From positions 52,789-116,788 of the forward strand of contig JAILMW010000004.1 in the NCBI GenBank assembly GCA_024692235.1: a stretch of DNA of 64,000 nucleotides, in the 5' to 3' direction. Source of the stretch: Saccharofermentans sp. (GTDB taxonomy: Bacteria > Bacillota > Clostridia > Saccharofermentanales > Saccharofermentanaceae). Shown piece by piece: positions 37,301-46,199 of this stretch. Numbering within the stretch: the stretch's first letter is position 1; each line of letters starts with the position of its first letter. The position numbers and the translations under genes were made by a program. The notes under the pieces were generated by a model. The model worked only from the letters and a program-made list of their open reading frames with translations. It was not told where the DNA came from and made no database searches.

Positions 37301-37564
37301 GGGGAGCAAAGCATCAGGACGTTCTTTATCGATGATCTGTTCAATACGAGCAACATTCAAAGGCTCGATGTAAGTTCTGTCTGCAACATCAGGATCTGTC
37401 ATGATAGTCGCGGGATTGGAATTAACGAGAACGATCTCATAACCCAACTTGCGAAGCGCCTTACACGCCTGAGTTCCCGAATAGTCGAACTCACAAGCCT
37501 GACCGATGATGATAGGACCGGAACCGATGATCAATATCTTATTGATATCTGCTTTCTTTGGCAT
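34343..37564 (-). CDS. carB: Carbamoyl-phosphate synthase large subunit
   Basis: Makes carbamoyl phosphate from bicarbonate, ammonia and two ATP, for pyrimidines and arginine. It shows the internal duplication of two ATP-grasp modules (GSGPIIIGQACEFDYSG at the start; GGGPNRIGQGIEFDYC near residue 560). An oligomerisation region lies between them and an MGS-like C-terminal allosteric domain runs from about 935. Length 1073 is normal. The small subunit carA, usually next door, is not in this window. The gene is flanked by terminators, so it is transcribed alone, and its ribosome site lies in a hairpin (37572-37620). Confidence 0.97.
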   Translation of the reverse strand: MPKKADINKILIIGSGPIIIGQACEFDYSGTQACKALRKLGYEIVLVNSNPATIMTDPDVADRTYIEPLNVARIEQIIDKERPDALLPNLGGQSGLNLCSELAEAGILEKYNVQVIGVQVDAIQRGEDRIEFKNTMNALGIEMPRSHEAYSVEEALKIADELGYPVVLRPAYTMGGAGGGLVYNVDELKVVCERGLQASLVGQVLVEESISGWEELELEVVRDAKNNKITVCFIENIDPIGVHTGDSFCSAPMLTISQDVQDKLQEASYKIIEAIEVIGGCNCQFAHDPVSGRIVVIEINPRTSRSSALASKATGFPIALVSAMLACGLTLDEIPCGKYGTLDKYVPDGDYVVIKFARWAFEKFKGAQDKLGTQMRAVGEVMSIGKTYKEAFQKAIRSLETGRYGLGFAKNFHDKSKEDLMMMLNTPTSERQFIIYEALRKGATVEEIYEVTKIKHWFLEQMKELVEEEEALMKNKGEVPAKPVLLQAKLDGFSDRYLSKILDVTEESIRTKRYEYGIKEAWEGVHVSGTQDAAYYYSTYHLSEDKSPCNTDKPKIMILGGGPNRIGQGIEFDYCCVHAALALKKLGFESIIVNCNPETVSTDYDTSDKLYFEPLTLEDVLAIHEKEKPVGVIAQFGGQTPLNLAADLKKNGIKILGTSPETIDLAEDRDHFRAMMDKLNIPMPEAGMAVTVEDALEVANRIGYPVMVRPSYVLGGRGMEIVHDDEMLRVYMEAAVGVTPDRPILVDRFLHHATECEADAISDGTNCFVPAVMEHIELAGVHSGDSACILPSKNLTEKQVATIKEYTKKIAIEMGVCGLMNMQYAIEDDVVYVLEANPRASRTVPLVSKVCAINMVKIATEIMTSELTGRKSPVPELHDKVINHYGVKEAVFPFNMFQEVDPVLGPEMRSTGEVLGLSPNFGEAYFKAQEATKTMLPVEGTVLMSVCDRDKSDLLEVARAFNEVGFKILATGGTYDMIVGDGIPATKVKKLYEGRPNITDLIANGEINLIINTPAGKTSVHNDSYIRQEAIKHRIPYMTTMAAAKASAEGIKALKNNTHLGVKALQDFHAEIK

Positions 37565-37571
37565 ACTAAAA

Positions 37572-37620
37572 CCCCCATATAGTCAAAAAATCCTTGCTAA
37601 GGATATTATCATATCGGGGG
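37572..37620 (-). promoter_or_regulatory. Hairpin pairing with the carB ribosome binding site
   Basis: On the minus strand CCCCCGATAT (37620-37611) can pair with ATATGGGGG (37580-37572). GGGGG is the Shine-Dalgarno sequence, seven bases before the carB ATG. Nested inside is the thrC terminator stem. If carB is transcribed through this region, its ribosome site could be masked. Confidence 0.5.
37584..37606 (-). terminator. Terminator after thrC
   Basis: Minus-strand ATCCTT pairs with AAGGAT around AGC and is followed by TTTTTT. A short stem with a clean T tract between thrC and carB. Confidence 0.7.
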
Positions 37621-37654
37621 CTTTATTAAAACCTATATTATAGATAAAAATGTG

Positions 37655-39160
37655 TCATCCGATGAGGATTTCTTCTACCTTGTTCTCCATCTGATCCTTC
37701 TCGATCTGATCCTTATGAAGGACTTCCTTGGAAGAGAGGTCCTTGATACCTGCGGGGATCTCAAGTCCGCTCTCCTCGGAAAGCTCCTTGATGATCGTCT
37801 CTACGGATCTTCCGTTGCTGTAGCCGTTGCCGCGAAGAGCATCCATAACAGCGGGAGAGAACTTGAAAGGAGATGCCGTGGAAGCAAATACTGTCTTAGC
37901 CTCATCGCCCGATCTCTGGTGATAACGGTTGTAGATGTTAAATCCTACTGCAGTATGCGTATCGATAACATTATCCGTTCTGTCGTATACATCAAGGATA
38001 GTCTTGGATACGCCCGTCTCGTCTGCGAATCCGCCTACGAAGAGCATCTGAAGTTTCTTTAATGTCTTGGCGTCGACGCTGTAGACACCGTTTGTGTTAA
38101 GTTCCTTCATCCACTCCTTGACCTGATCCGCATTCTTATCCGTAAGCTCGAAGAGAAGCCTTTCGAGGTTAGAAGAGATAAGGATATCCATGGAAGGAGA
38201 CGTCGTCTTGAAGAATTCCCTGTTCCTGTCATACTTACCGGAACTGAAGAAATCACAGAGGACCTTATTCCTGTTGGAAGCACAGATAAGTCTGTGTACG
38301 GGGATACCCATCTGCTTAGCGTACCATGCGGCAAGGATATTACCGAAGTTACCTGTAGGAACTACGATGTTGATAGCCTCGCCCTTCTCGATCTTCTCTG
38401 TTCTTAGAAGCTCGATATAGGAATATACGTAGTAAGCGATCTGAGGAACAAGACGGCCCCAGTTGATGGAGTTAGCAGACGACAGCTTAACTCCGTTGCT
38501 ATTAAGCTTATCGTTGAAAGCCTGATCCGCAAAGATGTTCTTAACGCCTGTCTGAGCATCGTCGAAGCAACCGTTTACTGCGATAACATGTGTATTTGCA
38601 CCTGTTGTGGTGATCATCTGAAGCTTCTGAGCCTCGGATACTCCGTCTGAAGGATAGAATACGATGATCTCTGTTCCGGGAAGATCCTTGAAGCCTTCAA
38701 GAGCAGCCTTACCCGTATCACCTGAAGTAGCCGTAAGGATACAGATCTTCTTGCTCTCACCTGTCTTCTTGATGGAAGCAGTCATGAGGTGGGGAAGGAG
38801 CTGCAAAGCTACATCCTTAAATGCAGCCGTAGGTCCGTGCCAGAGCTCTAAGATATATTCTCTGTCGTTATATGCATTAAGCTGAACGAGAGGTACTGTG
38901 TTCTCGCCCCACTTATCTTCGTGGTAAGCCTGGGACGTGTACTCAAGGAGCTCCTTCTCGGAGAACTCCTCAAGGAACTTGGAAAGAACTCTTGCGGAGA
39001 TCTGATAGAAAGCCATGTTCTTCATCTCTTCGATATCGCTGTCTGATAAGGAAGGGATAGTCTCGGGAACGAATAATCCTCCGTCGGGTGCGATACCGAG
39101 TACGATAGCCTCGGAAGCCGTGAACTTCTTATCATATCCTCTTGTGCTTATATACTTCAT
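37655..39160 (-). CDS. thrC: Threonine synthase
   Basis: PLP enzyme converting O-phosphohomoserine to threonine. The PLP lysine is Lys115 in WHGPTAAFKDVALQ. The phosphate-binding loop ATSGDTGKAAL follows at about residues 143-153. MKYISTRG and the GLFVPE segment mark the fungal/E. coli-like (class II) form of about 500 residues, which this matches at 501. No hom or thrB lies nearby. It is the last gene of the nine-gene minus-strand unit, 23 bases after an unknown membrane protein gene. Confidence 0.96.
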   Translation of the reverse strand: MKYISTRGYDKKFTASEAIVLGIAPDGGLFVPETIPSLSDSDIEEMKNMAFYQISARVLSKFLEEFSEKELLEYTSQAYHEDKWGENTVPLVQLNAYNDREYILELWHGPTAAFKDVALQLLPHLMTASIKKTGESKKICILTATSGDTGKAALEGFKDLPGTEIIVFYPSDGVSEAQKLQMITTTGANTHVIAVNGCFDDAQTGVKNIFADQAFNDKLNSNGVKLSSANSINWGRLVPQIAYYVYSYIELLRTEKIEKGEAINIVVPTGNFGNILAAWYAKQMGIPVHRLICASNRNKVLCDFFSSGKYDRNREFFKTTSPSMDILISSNLERLLFELTDKNADQVKEWMKELNTNGVYSVDAKTLKKLQMLFVGGFADETGVSKTILDVYDRTDNVIDTHTAVGFNIYNRYHQRSGDEAKTVFASTASPFKFSPAVMDALRGNGYSNGRSVETIIKELSEESGLEIPAGIKDLSSKEVLHKDQIEKDQMENKVEEILIG

Positions 39161-39183
39161 GTTGCCTCTCCTTAAAGGTCAGT

Positions 39184-40215
39184 TTATTCCTCGTTAGAAC
39201 CGTCTTCTCCGTCTTCATCGGGGACGTCTTCTCCGTCGGTAGTCTCCGTGTCACCTTCTGTCTCGTCAGTACTGTCATCCGGGATAACGGGAGCAAGTAC
39301 CGTCGTGTCTTCGGTAAGAGACGTTGACTCTGTCTCTTCCTCGGTCTCTTCGACAGTCGTCTCAGAGGTCGTGGTGACTGTAGCTGCCTCAGGTGCATCA
39401 CCGTCGCCGAACTCGTCAGCATAGTTTCCTATGATACCGGCTACTTCAGGATCATCCTTGTTCTTCTCAAGCTCGGATATTATGTAATCGAGTCTTGCCT
39501 CGGTATCCTTACTTGTCTTTATCTTAGATATTGTAGGTAATACGACAAAGATTACAAGTGCAAATACGAGGGCGATTATCACAAATCCGACTATTATCTT
39601 GACCGTAAGTCTTAGTCTGTCTGCAGGTGTCCTTACGTCCTCTACGGCTATATCATCGCTGGCCATCTCGTCTCCGACAGCCGCGGACCTCATCAAGATG
39701 TCGCGTCTTTCCTTCTCGGAAGCCAGCTGAAAGTCATTTGTCCTGTTGGTAGCCTTTACAAGGATCGGAGCCTGCATGCCCGTTCTTGCCGCTGCGCCGC
39801 TGTTTGCAAGAGAGGTCCAGTTCTTTCCAGATTTGGGTACTTCTACCTTGGGCTCGGGATTCTTCATATCCTCCCTTATGAGCTTCATGGACTCCTGGGC
39901 GATAGCAAGGTTCTGCTCGGAACTAAGCGTATTATTGACCGCATATTCCATGGCATTCTCAGCCCTGGCATACTCCTGCTCCCTTGCAAGACAAAGTCCG
40001 TACACGAGAGCACAGTCACCCCAGGCGGGATACTTCTGTATCATGGGCTTTAAGATGATCTGGGATACATCAGTTCCGTCGCGCTGAGCATTGAGTAGAG
40101 CCCTGTTATACTGCTTTACGGCATGGACTTTGTCCTCGGGACTCATCTCGAAGAGGATAAGATCCTTCTCCTCTATAGGCGTCATCATCAACGCAAATTT
40201 CTGATAATCGTGCAT
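39184..40215 (-). CDS. Uncharacterised single-span protein with acidic tail
   Basis: Not recognised. Residues 1 to about 105 are helical, with a tetratricopeptide-like feel (YGLCLAREQEYARAENAMEYAV), and should be cytosolic. One span follows at about residues 207-230 (IIVGFVIIALVFALVIFVVL). After ~45 residues of helix the protein ends in an ~70-residue tail almost only of Glu, Thr, Asp and Ser, probably extracellular. It is three bases after folC and 23 before thrC, so co-transcribed with them. The topology suggests a cell-envelope protein, but no function can be assigned. Confidence 0.75.
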   Translation of the reverse strand: MHDYQKFALMMTPIEEKDLILFEMSPEDKVHAVKQYNRALLNAQRDGTDVSQIILKPMIQKYPAWGDCALVYGLCLAREQEYARAENAMEYAVNNTLSSEQNLAIAQESMKLIREDMKNPEPKVEVPKSGKNWTSLANSGAAARTGMQAPILVKATNRTNDFQLASEKERRDILMRSAAVGDEMASDDIAVEDVRTPADRLRLTVKIIVGFVIIALVFALVIFVVLPTISKIKTSKDTEARLDYIISELEKNKDDPEVAGIIGNYADEFGDGDAPEAATVTTTSETTVEETEEETESTSLTEDTTVLAPVIPDDSTDETEGDTETTDGEDVPDEDGEDGSNEE

Positions 40216-40218
40216 GAC

Positions 40219-41601
40219 TTATATCCTTTTCCCTGTCTCGGCGCGCAGAGCACCTCGTATTTCCCCCAGAAGATAAAGCGAACCCGTGACAAGGAGAGGC
40301 ATCTTATCCTCAAGGGACATCTTATAAGCGGCAAGTACCGCTTTATTCGCATCTCCCGACGGTATCACTTTAACCTGGTCATTATACACAACTTTGATTA
40401 TATTCGCGAGTTCGGCATCACTCATGGTCCTGGGGTTATTGACGTTGACGGTATATACTTCGTTCATACGAACACCGCCGTCACGGAGGACCTCAAGCAT
40501 CTTATCGGGATCCTTATCCTTCATGACTCCCATTACGACCCTCATATCCTTACCGTATATCCTTCCGCCCATCATCTCTCGAAGGACTGAAGCGAGGCTT
40601 TCCGCGCACTGGCTGTTATGGCCGCCGTCTAAGATGACTACAGGGTCGAAGCTTATACATTCGCATCTTCCCTTCCAGGTCGTGTTCTCTATTCCGTAAC
40701 GGATATCTTCAAGGGATGCTCCCGCTATCTTACATGCCTCTATGGCTGCAGCTGCATTTCGCACCTGATGTCTTCCGAGAAGCCTTGTAGTATATTCCTG
40801 CCCCTTGTAAGCGAAATGCATCCTGGCGTCAGGAGTAAAGGAGATACTATCGTTCTCTCCTACGGCATATGTAACAGGAGCATGCATCTCAAGAGCCTTC
40901 AGCTCAAGGACACGCCTTACTTCGGCCTGCTTATCTGAAGTCAGAAGCATCTGCTCGGGAGAACATATCACACAGGGAACGCCTTCCTTTATTATGCCTG
41001 CCTTCTCTCCGGCGATCTCTCCAATGGTATTCCCGAGTCTGTCGGTGTGGTCCATGCCGATCGCAGTTATGACGGTGCAGACAGGATCCTTTACGACATT
41101 AGTGGAATCAAGCCTTCCGCCAAGTCCTGTCTCCAGCACTGCTACGTCAACTTTCTCCATGGCGAACCAGAGATAGCAGATGGCAGTAACAAGCTCGAAC
41201 TCGGTGGGATGTTCCATGCCATCCTCCACCATCTTATCGGAAGCTGCCTTTACCTTGTCGGAAAGTGATGCAAGAGTATCAGCATCGATCTCACCTTCTG
41301 TCTCATCTTCAAGAAGACGGTCAAGGCCTTTCCTGCCGTCGATCACTCTCATCCTCTCCGAGAACCTCTCAAGGAAGGGGGACGTATATAGTCCGACCTT
41401 CTTACCTGAAGCTGCCAGTATCGAAGCGGTATAAGCTGCTGTAGAACCTTTACCGTTGGTGCCGGCTATATGGATACTTCTGAACTTGTCCTGAGGATCT
41501 CCCAGGATCTCATCCAGCCTTTCCATTCTCTGAAGTCCGAGGTTTATACCGAACTTTAATGCATCCGTAAGAAATTCCGGAGTGCCGCCGTTACTTCCCA
41601 T
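40219..41601 (-). CDS. folC: Folylpolyglutamate synthase / dihydrofolate synthase
   Basis: Mur-ligase fold enzyme adding glutamate to folates. The ATP loop TNGKGSTAAYT near the N-terminus, GLGGRLDSTNV, and the C-terminal domain with DGGHN are present. Two starts are possible. The ATG at 41616 has a Shine-Dalgarno almost touching it, while the ATG at 41601 has GGATGGAG nine bases upstream and is preferred (460 residues). Either way it overlaps the end of gtrA. Confidence 0.93.
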   Translation of the reverse strand: MGSNGGTPEFLTDALKFGINLGLQRMERLDEILGDPQDKFRSIHIAGTNGKGSTAAYTASILAASGKKVGLYTSPFLERFSERMRVIDGRKGLDRLLEDETEGEIDADTLASLSDKVKAASDKMVEDGMEHPTEFELVTAICYLWFAMEKVDVAVLETGLGGRLDSTNVVKDPVCTVITAIGMDHTDRLGNTIGEIAGEKAGIIKEGVPCVICSPEQMLLTSDKQAEVRRVLELKALEMHAPVTYAVGENDSISFTPDARMHFAYKGQEYTTRLLGRHQVRNAAAAIEACKIAGASLEDIRYGIENTTWKGRCECISFDPVVILDGGHNSQCAESLASVLREMMGGRIYGKDMRVVMGVMKDKDPDKMLEVLRDGGVRMNEVYTVNVNNPRTMSDAELANIIKVVYNDQVKVIPSGDANKAVLAAYKMSLEDKMPLLVTGSLYLLGEIRGALRAETGKRI

Positions 41602-42154
41602 TATCTTTATCTCCATCCTTCCTTTTCATTCCGCGTCTGAAGACGATCCATCTGCTGAGCACGTAATTGACCGCTACCAGCACGATCGAATTCACGATCT
41701 TGACTACATAGAGCCATATAAAGTCAAATCCGAATATCTCGAACAGGAGAACCTCCGAAGATATACCGACATTATGTTCAAGGAGCATTACAAGAACAGT
41801 AAAAAGACCTATCTCTATAGTGACGAGTGTCGCAAATCTTGCCGCCATAAAACCCAGAAGTTCTAATAATACGTTGCCGTGAGACCTGAACACGAAGGCC
41901 CTGTTGGTAAAAAAAGCCGTCAGAGTCGCAGCAAGCCACGCTATGGTCTGATTAAGGATAAGGAAGAGGTCAAAGCTCCACCTTATTATCGTTACATTCC
42001 AATGAGCGGTAACGAGCTTATCGAATGTTACGAAGCATATGAGATTTGCGAGCATGGTAAAGATGCCCGTGAAAAAATACATCGCGAACATCCTCGTCTT
42101 TTCCTGTTTGGGCGTAAATCGCTCACTGCCGTAAAGCAGTTCCTTAAATGTCAT
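41591..42154 (-). CDS. GtrA-family membrane protein
   Basis: Small membrane protein of the GtrA/DPMS family (PF04138), thought to help move lipid-linked sugars across the membrane. Four hydrophobic segments fit the family: about residues 24-48, 58-80, 95-118 and 137-160. TAFFTNRAFVFRS between the second and third is the typical conserved stretch. The 187 residues include a basic tail. It overlaps the cohesin-like gene by four bases (ATGA), linking it to envelope proteins. No glycosyltransferase lies beside it. Confidence 0.88.
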   Translation of the reverse strand: MTFKELLYGSERFTPKQEKTRMFAMYFFTGIFTMLANLICFVTFDKLVTAHWNVTIIRWSFDLFLILNQTIAWLAATLTAFFTNRAFVFRSHGNVLLELLGFMAARFATLVTIEIGLFTVLVMLLEHNVGISSEVLLFEIFGFDFIWLYVVKIVNSIVLVAVNYVLSRWIVFRRGMKRKDGDKDNGK

Positions 42155-43617
42155 ACTCTCCTCGGTCTGGGATTATTCTTGTTGGCAATTATCCTGCGAA
42201 CAAGGTATACGGTCCCGATGATGATCAATGATTCAATCAGTGATATTACCATAAAAATCCTGAAGAACAATCCGTATATCCTCTCGGCTGTCCTGTCTAC
42301 TGTCTTGTAGTCAACGAACTGTCCGGACTCCGAATCATAGCGGTAGAAAGCCTGGTTGCCCGCCTCGTCCACCATATATGCGATAAATACGCCCTCGGAA
42401 TTGGAGTATCCTTCAAGAACAACTCCTTCGGAAGTAGTTATGGTCTCCGCCTTGAATCCGTCAGGGATCTTAACGGTATCCGGAACGGCAACGACATTCA
42501 AGATCCTGCTGCTTATTATCGCGTAATTATCCTTGTTATATCTGGTGATGACCCTGTTGGTGGGATTATAAAAGTAGAATGCGGGCTCACCGTCTCCTGC
42601 GGACAGGTAGACAAGATAGCTCACGACACCTTCTTTGACGAATACGGGGACATCGTATCCGTTGATCGTCCTTGTACCTGATACAAAGCCTTCGGGAAGA
42701 TCATAAGCTGCAGGAGCCGTAACGAAGGTATAGCTTCGGCCATCGTGGTCTTCCAGCGTAGCACCTTCGTCAAAGAAGCTTCCCTGCCTCGTGACATATA
42801 TCGTATATGTACTCGTAGAGATACCATTCTCGGCAATAACGTTGACCGTGATGATATTCTGCCCCGGCTGAAGATAGGAAGCACCCGATATCTCCACCAT
42901 CGCGCCGTTATTTCTCGCCGTGGCGATGACCTCTACGTCACTTATGGAATTACCTACGCTACACGAATATTCATATATATCGGAACTGAAATCGGGAGTC
43001 AGATTAGCACCGGTGATCTGCAGCTCTACAAGACCTGAATCATCCGATACCGTCCCCTCTACATTGACCGTAATACCGTCACCCAGAGCTGCGGAATATT
43101 CTTCCATAGAGCTGTTCCTGAATCCGTCGGCAAGATCGAGCCAGAACCTGATCCCTCCCGATGCATCCGCTCCGATCCTGAAGGATACGCTGAACAGAAT
43201 GATATCAGAATCAAAGAGCATGGAAGTATCCTCTCCGCTGCTGATATCCGCCTCGACAACTTCATCAACGGCACTTACGACAAAGTGGCCGGGCTCACTG
43301 TTGTCCATAGAATAAGTGAAAGTAGAAAGCTCATTAGGCTGAGATAACGATACGAACTCGACCATGTCGGAATTACACCTCAGGTCTATGGGTCCGAATC
43401 TCGTAACATGATCAAGCTGATTGGCAAATACGTTTACCGTCACGATATCTCCGGGGTTAACGGAATAATCGCTTGCTACCAGCGTGAGGACCACATTCTG
43501 ATCGGCATATACAGCCCCGGTAAGAGAAGAAGGAAGCACCGAGACAATGGCAAATACTGCCATGACCGTCAAGATAAATATGGCGATATGTGACCTTCCT
43601 TTTATACTCATAGTCAT
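42151..43617 (-). CDS. Membrane-anchored protein with cohesin-like and cadherin-like domains
   Basis: After a signal/anchor span (about residues 11-32) the mature part has a cohesin-like beta domain (about 40-190: VTVNVFANQL, LRCNSDMVEFVS). Then comes a cadherin-like beta-sandwich domain (about 195-285: ANLTPDFSSDIYEYSCSVGNSISDVEV). Next are two similar ~60-residue modules, each starting P-E/D-G-F and ending in AFYFYN or AFYRYD. A C-terminal span at about 450-472 and basic tail complete it. Most of the chain should thus be outside the cell, anchored at both ends. The ATG (43617) overlaps the stop of the glucosaminidase gene in TGATG. No dockerin partner is visible here; the cohesin may be structural. 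Confidence 0.75.
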   Translation of the reverse strand: MTMSIKGRSHIAIFILTVMAVFAIVSVLPSSLTGAVYADQNVVLTLVASDYSVNPGDIVTVNVFANQLDHVTRFGPIDLRCNSDMVEFVSLSQPNELSTFTYSMDNSEPGHFVVSAVDEVVEADISSGEDTSMLFDSDIILFSVSFRIGADASGGIRFWLDLADGFRNSSMEEYSAALGDGITVNVEGTVSDDSGLVELQITGANLTPDFSSDIYEYSCSVGNSISDVEVIATARNNGAMVEISGASYLQPGQNIITVNVIAENGISTSTYTIYVTRQGSFFDEGATLEDHDGRSYTFVTAPAAYDLPEGFVSGTRTINGYDVPVFVKEGVVSYLVYLSAGDGEPAFYFYNPTNRVITRYNKDNYAIISSRILNVVAVPDTVKIPDGFKAETITTSEGVVLEGYSNSEGVFIAYMVDEAGNQAFYRYDSESGQFVDYKTVDRTAERIYGLFFRIFMVISLIESLIIIGTVYLVRRIIANKNNPRPRRV

Positions 43618-46199
43618 CAAGCTCCAGTGTAAGGCATGACTCCGAATTCACTCGGCATATCATCATATACCGGGATCAGGAATATGAACGGCTTATCAAG
43701 CATATCTATGGATGCATATCCGGAGAAATACCTGGCACCTTCAGTATACGCCATGGAGATATTCTGTGCGTACTGATGCATATAAAGACCGTCTTCGTTA
43801 TCGATGACATCGAACTTCTGGAAGTAAAGAGTATCCTGACCTGCAGCAGTATACCTTGAGGCGATCCACAATGCACCGCCCGTGATGGCACGATCTACGG
43901 TATTCCACGGGAGCATAAGCTCGGCCTCTACGGAAGATATCTCCTCCTCGTCGGGATCTGCTCCCCACATGGCATAACGGGCACCGTTGATAAGAGCTCC
44001 GTTCTGGATATTGGGATCAGGAGTAGATCCGATATTATAGAAATTATAGTAACCTTCATAGCCGGCCAAAGTTCCGTGACAGAGCTCTGATTCGCCGTTA
44101 TAGCCCATCTCCTGAAGGATCCTTGAAGCAAGGAAATAAGGAGATACGTTAGCAGTCTCACCTGCCTCGTAAATGATCTGTGCATAATCGTATTCACTTG
44201 TATCGGCAAGGAAACTGCCGTTTACGATATTTCTTACACCGTCTACCGTCTGAGCTGTGCTGTCAAAGGATAAAAGCTCAAAGGAGAAGATATGCTGAGG
44301 ATCGAGGTAATTACGAGGATCCAGGAAATACTGAACCACTTCATTGGTCGCAGCCATCCATCCGCCTCCGTCATACTCCGGGCTTCCGCTCTGTACCCAT
44401 GCGGGATGTGAGTATACGTTTGCAAGGCTTCTGTCGGCACTGTCCTCGTTATCGAGTACGGTATCAAAGTCCATACCCGTATTGTAGGGTCTGAACATAT
44501 AGTCCGGATGAAGTGAGTGAAGAAGCCAGAGACCGCTGTAGTATGACGTCGGGAACTGTGCTAATGTATCCTCGCTGAAGCTTCCGCTGTCGTCACCCTT
44601 AAGAATATAGATCCTGTAATCATTCACCGTACCGTCAAAGGCCGTGACCTTGATATCTATGGTATTCTCTCCGCTTCCGATCGGTATATTGGAAAGATCG
44701 TCAACCGTAGTGACGCTTCCGCCGTTCTCGATCGTAGTCTCTACGACGGCGGCATAGCCTTCCTGGGCAGTTATATCGAGACCGATAACCGAAAGAGACG
44801 TTGAATAGTAACCGTAATCAGTTGTCTTTACAGCGAATCTCGGGAATATCTTAACTTCAGAACCGGAAGAAGGCTCCGCGATATCCATCTTTGTCAGGAA
44901 TCCCGACAGAGGAAGATAACGTACATCCTCGTAGGGGACCACTATCTGGTTGTTACTTAAGTCAGACAGTGTGACATCCGTACCTGCATAAGGAGACGTT
45001 GAAGAAGATACCGGAAGGGGCGTAGGTGCTGCGCCTATATCGCTCACGACAGCCATATACTGACCGTCGTAATATGCAACATTACGGCTCTGGACCATGG
45101 TGTAGCTCACCTGATCCTCATTGCTCGAACACTGAGCTCCTCTTTCCACCTTTACGAAGAAATTGTTATTTACAAGAGGCAGACCCGTATCGGCCTTGAT
45201 GGCATCTATATCCTGGCGATGTCCTCTCAATACTTCATAATCAGAACCCGGAAGATCATTGGTACCTACAGGCTCTCCGTAAGCGTCGAAGAGCGATACC
45301 TTGATATCGTCCCCTAATCCTACAAAGTTGATATAGGCATCGCGATCCTGAGCATTAAGGATATACCAGGATACAGTCTGACTTCTGTCTATGGATCCCT
45401 GCTGGACCATATCGTTATTAAGGACCATGCATCTGGGCACCGTAATATCGCCGCCTGCTATTATCTGGCCTCTGCCGTCGGAAGAACGAAGAAGGATGAG
45501 GACACTGTGACTGCCTGCTTCAACACCTGCCGTATCCCAGGCCATGACAAATCCTTTACCGGATCCGTCATCTTCCTCAATCCTGATATTGCCCTGATAG
45601 AGAACTCCGTCAACAAAGAAATCAGTCCTGACTTCATCACCGGTAGCATCGAATGTTCCTTCTACCTTACGAATACCGATAGTATAAGTATCTCCGCTCT
45701 CCAAAGGCTTGGTTACTACGCAATCGGTAAAGCTGTCACCGGGATCAGATGATATATTGCCGGTAGCGGCATATGATCTGTCTTCTTCTTCAGCATACTT
45801 ATTAATAACGAACATCCTGGAATGATCCTGAAGATCGGATACGATATCCTCTTCAAGAGAAGCATCGGAAGATCCCGTTATCGCTACGACAAGATTCGAT
45901 GCGAATTCATTATCTGATCTTCCCAGGGACAGATAATCAGGACTTGTAAAGCTCCTGATGAGATAATCTCCGACCGAATATACCCCTGAGCCTATCCTGT
46001 CCTTGGCTATGTCGTTGCCTACAGAACCGCCCGCTATGGAGGATGTCCTGTCTACCACCTCAGACACTTTACTCTTTGATTCTTTATAGGGAGTACTCAT
46101 TCCTACCAGGCTGATACCCAGCACGACTGCACCCGCAATGCCGACTATAAGTGAGATGGCGGCGATAATAAGGTATTGTGTTGTCTTCTTTCTTCTCAT
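43617..46199 (-). CDS. Membrane-anchored N-acetylglucosaminidase-like protein
   Basis: 860 residues with a single N-terminal span (about 9-31), so extracellular. The middle part (about 60-440) is beta-rich and unrecognised. A cadherin-like domain follows (about 465-540: GLDITAQEGYAAVVETT, TAFDGTVNDYRIYI). The last ~310 residues match clostridial endo-beta-N-acetylglucosaminidases of the GH73 type: FPTSYYSGLWLLHSLHPDYMF-like start, DPRNYLDPQHIFSFE, a probable catalytic Glu in SRILQEMGY, and YYNFYNIG. It should cut the peptidoglycan backbone during growth or division. It is coupled to the cohesin-like gene and to yfbR by TGATG overlaps. Confidence 0.82.
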   Translation of the reverse strand: MRRKKTTQYLIIAAISLIVGIAGAVVLGISLVGMSTPYKESKSKVSEVVDRTSSIAGGSVGNDIAKDRIGSGVYSVGDYLIRSFTSPDYLSLGRSDNEFASNLVVAITGSSDASLEEDIVSDLQDHSRMFVINKYAEEEDRSYAATGNISSDPGDSFTDCVVTKPLESGDTYTIGIRKVEGTFDATGDEVRTDFFVDGVLYQGNIRIEEDDGSGKGFVMAWDTAGVEAGSHSVLILLRSSDGRGQIIAGGDITVPRCMVLNNDMVQQGSIDRSQTVSWYILNAQDRDAYINFVGLGDDIKVSLFDAYGEPVGTNDLPGSDYEVLRGHRQDIDAIKADTGLPLVNNNFFVKVERGAQCSSNEDQVSYTMVQSRNVAYYDGQYMAVVSDIGAAPTPLPVSSSTSPYAGTDVTLSDLSNNQIVVPYEDVRYLPLSGFLTKMDIAEPSSGSEVKIFPRFAVKTTDYGYYSTSLSVIGLDITAQEGYAAVVETTIENGGSVTTVDDLSNIPIGSGENTIDIKVTAFDGTVNDYRIYILKGDDSGSFSEDTLAQFPTSYYSGLWLLHSLHPDYMFRPYNTGMDFDTVLDNEDSADRSLANVYSHPAWVQSGSPEYDGGGWMAATNEVVQYFLDPRNYLDPQHIFSFELLSFDSTAQTVDGVRNIVNGSFLADTSEYDYAQIIYEAGETANVSPYFLASRILQEMGYNGESELCHGTLAGYEGYYNFYNIGSTPDPNIQNGALINGARYAMWGADPDEEEISSVEAELMLPWNTVDRAITGGALWIASRYTAAGQDTLYFQKFDVIDNEDGLYMHQYAQNISMAYTEGARYFSGYASIDMLDKPFIFLIPVYDDMPSEFGVMPYTGA

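Noticed and set aside
39142..39422. Low-complexity stretch that looked like a tandem DNA repeat
   Set aside because: It encodes the Glu/Thr/Asp-rich tail of the anchored protein; codon-level bias explains the pattern.
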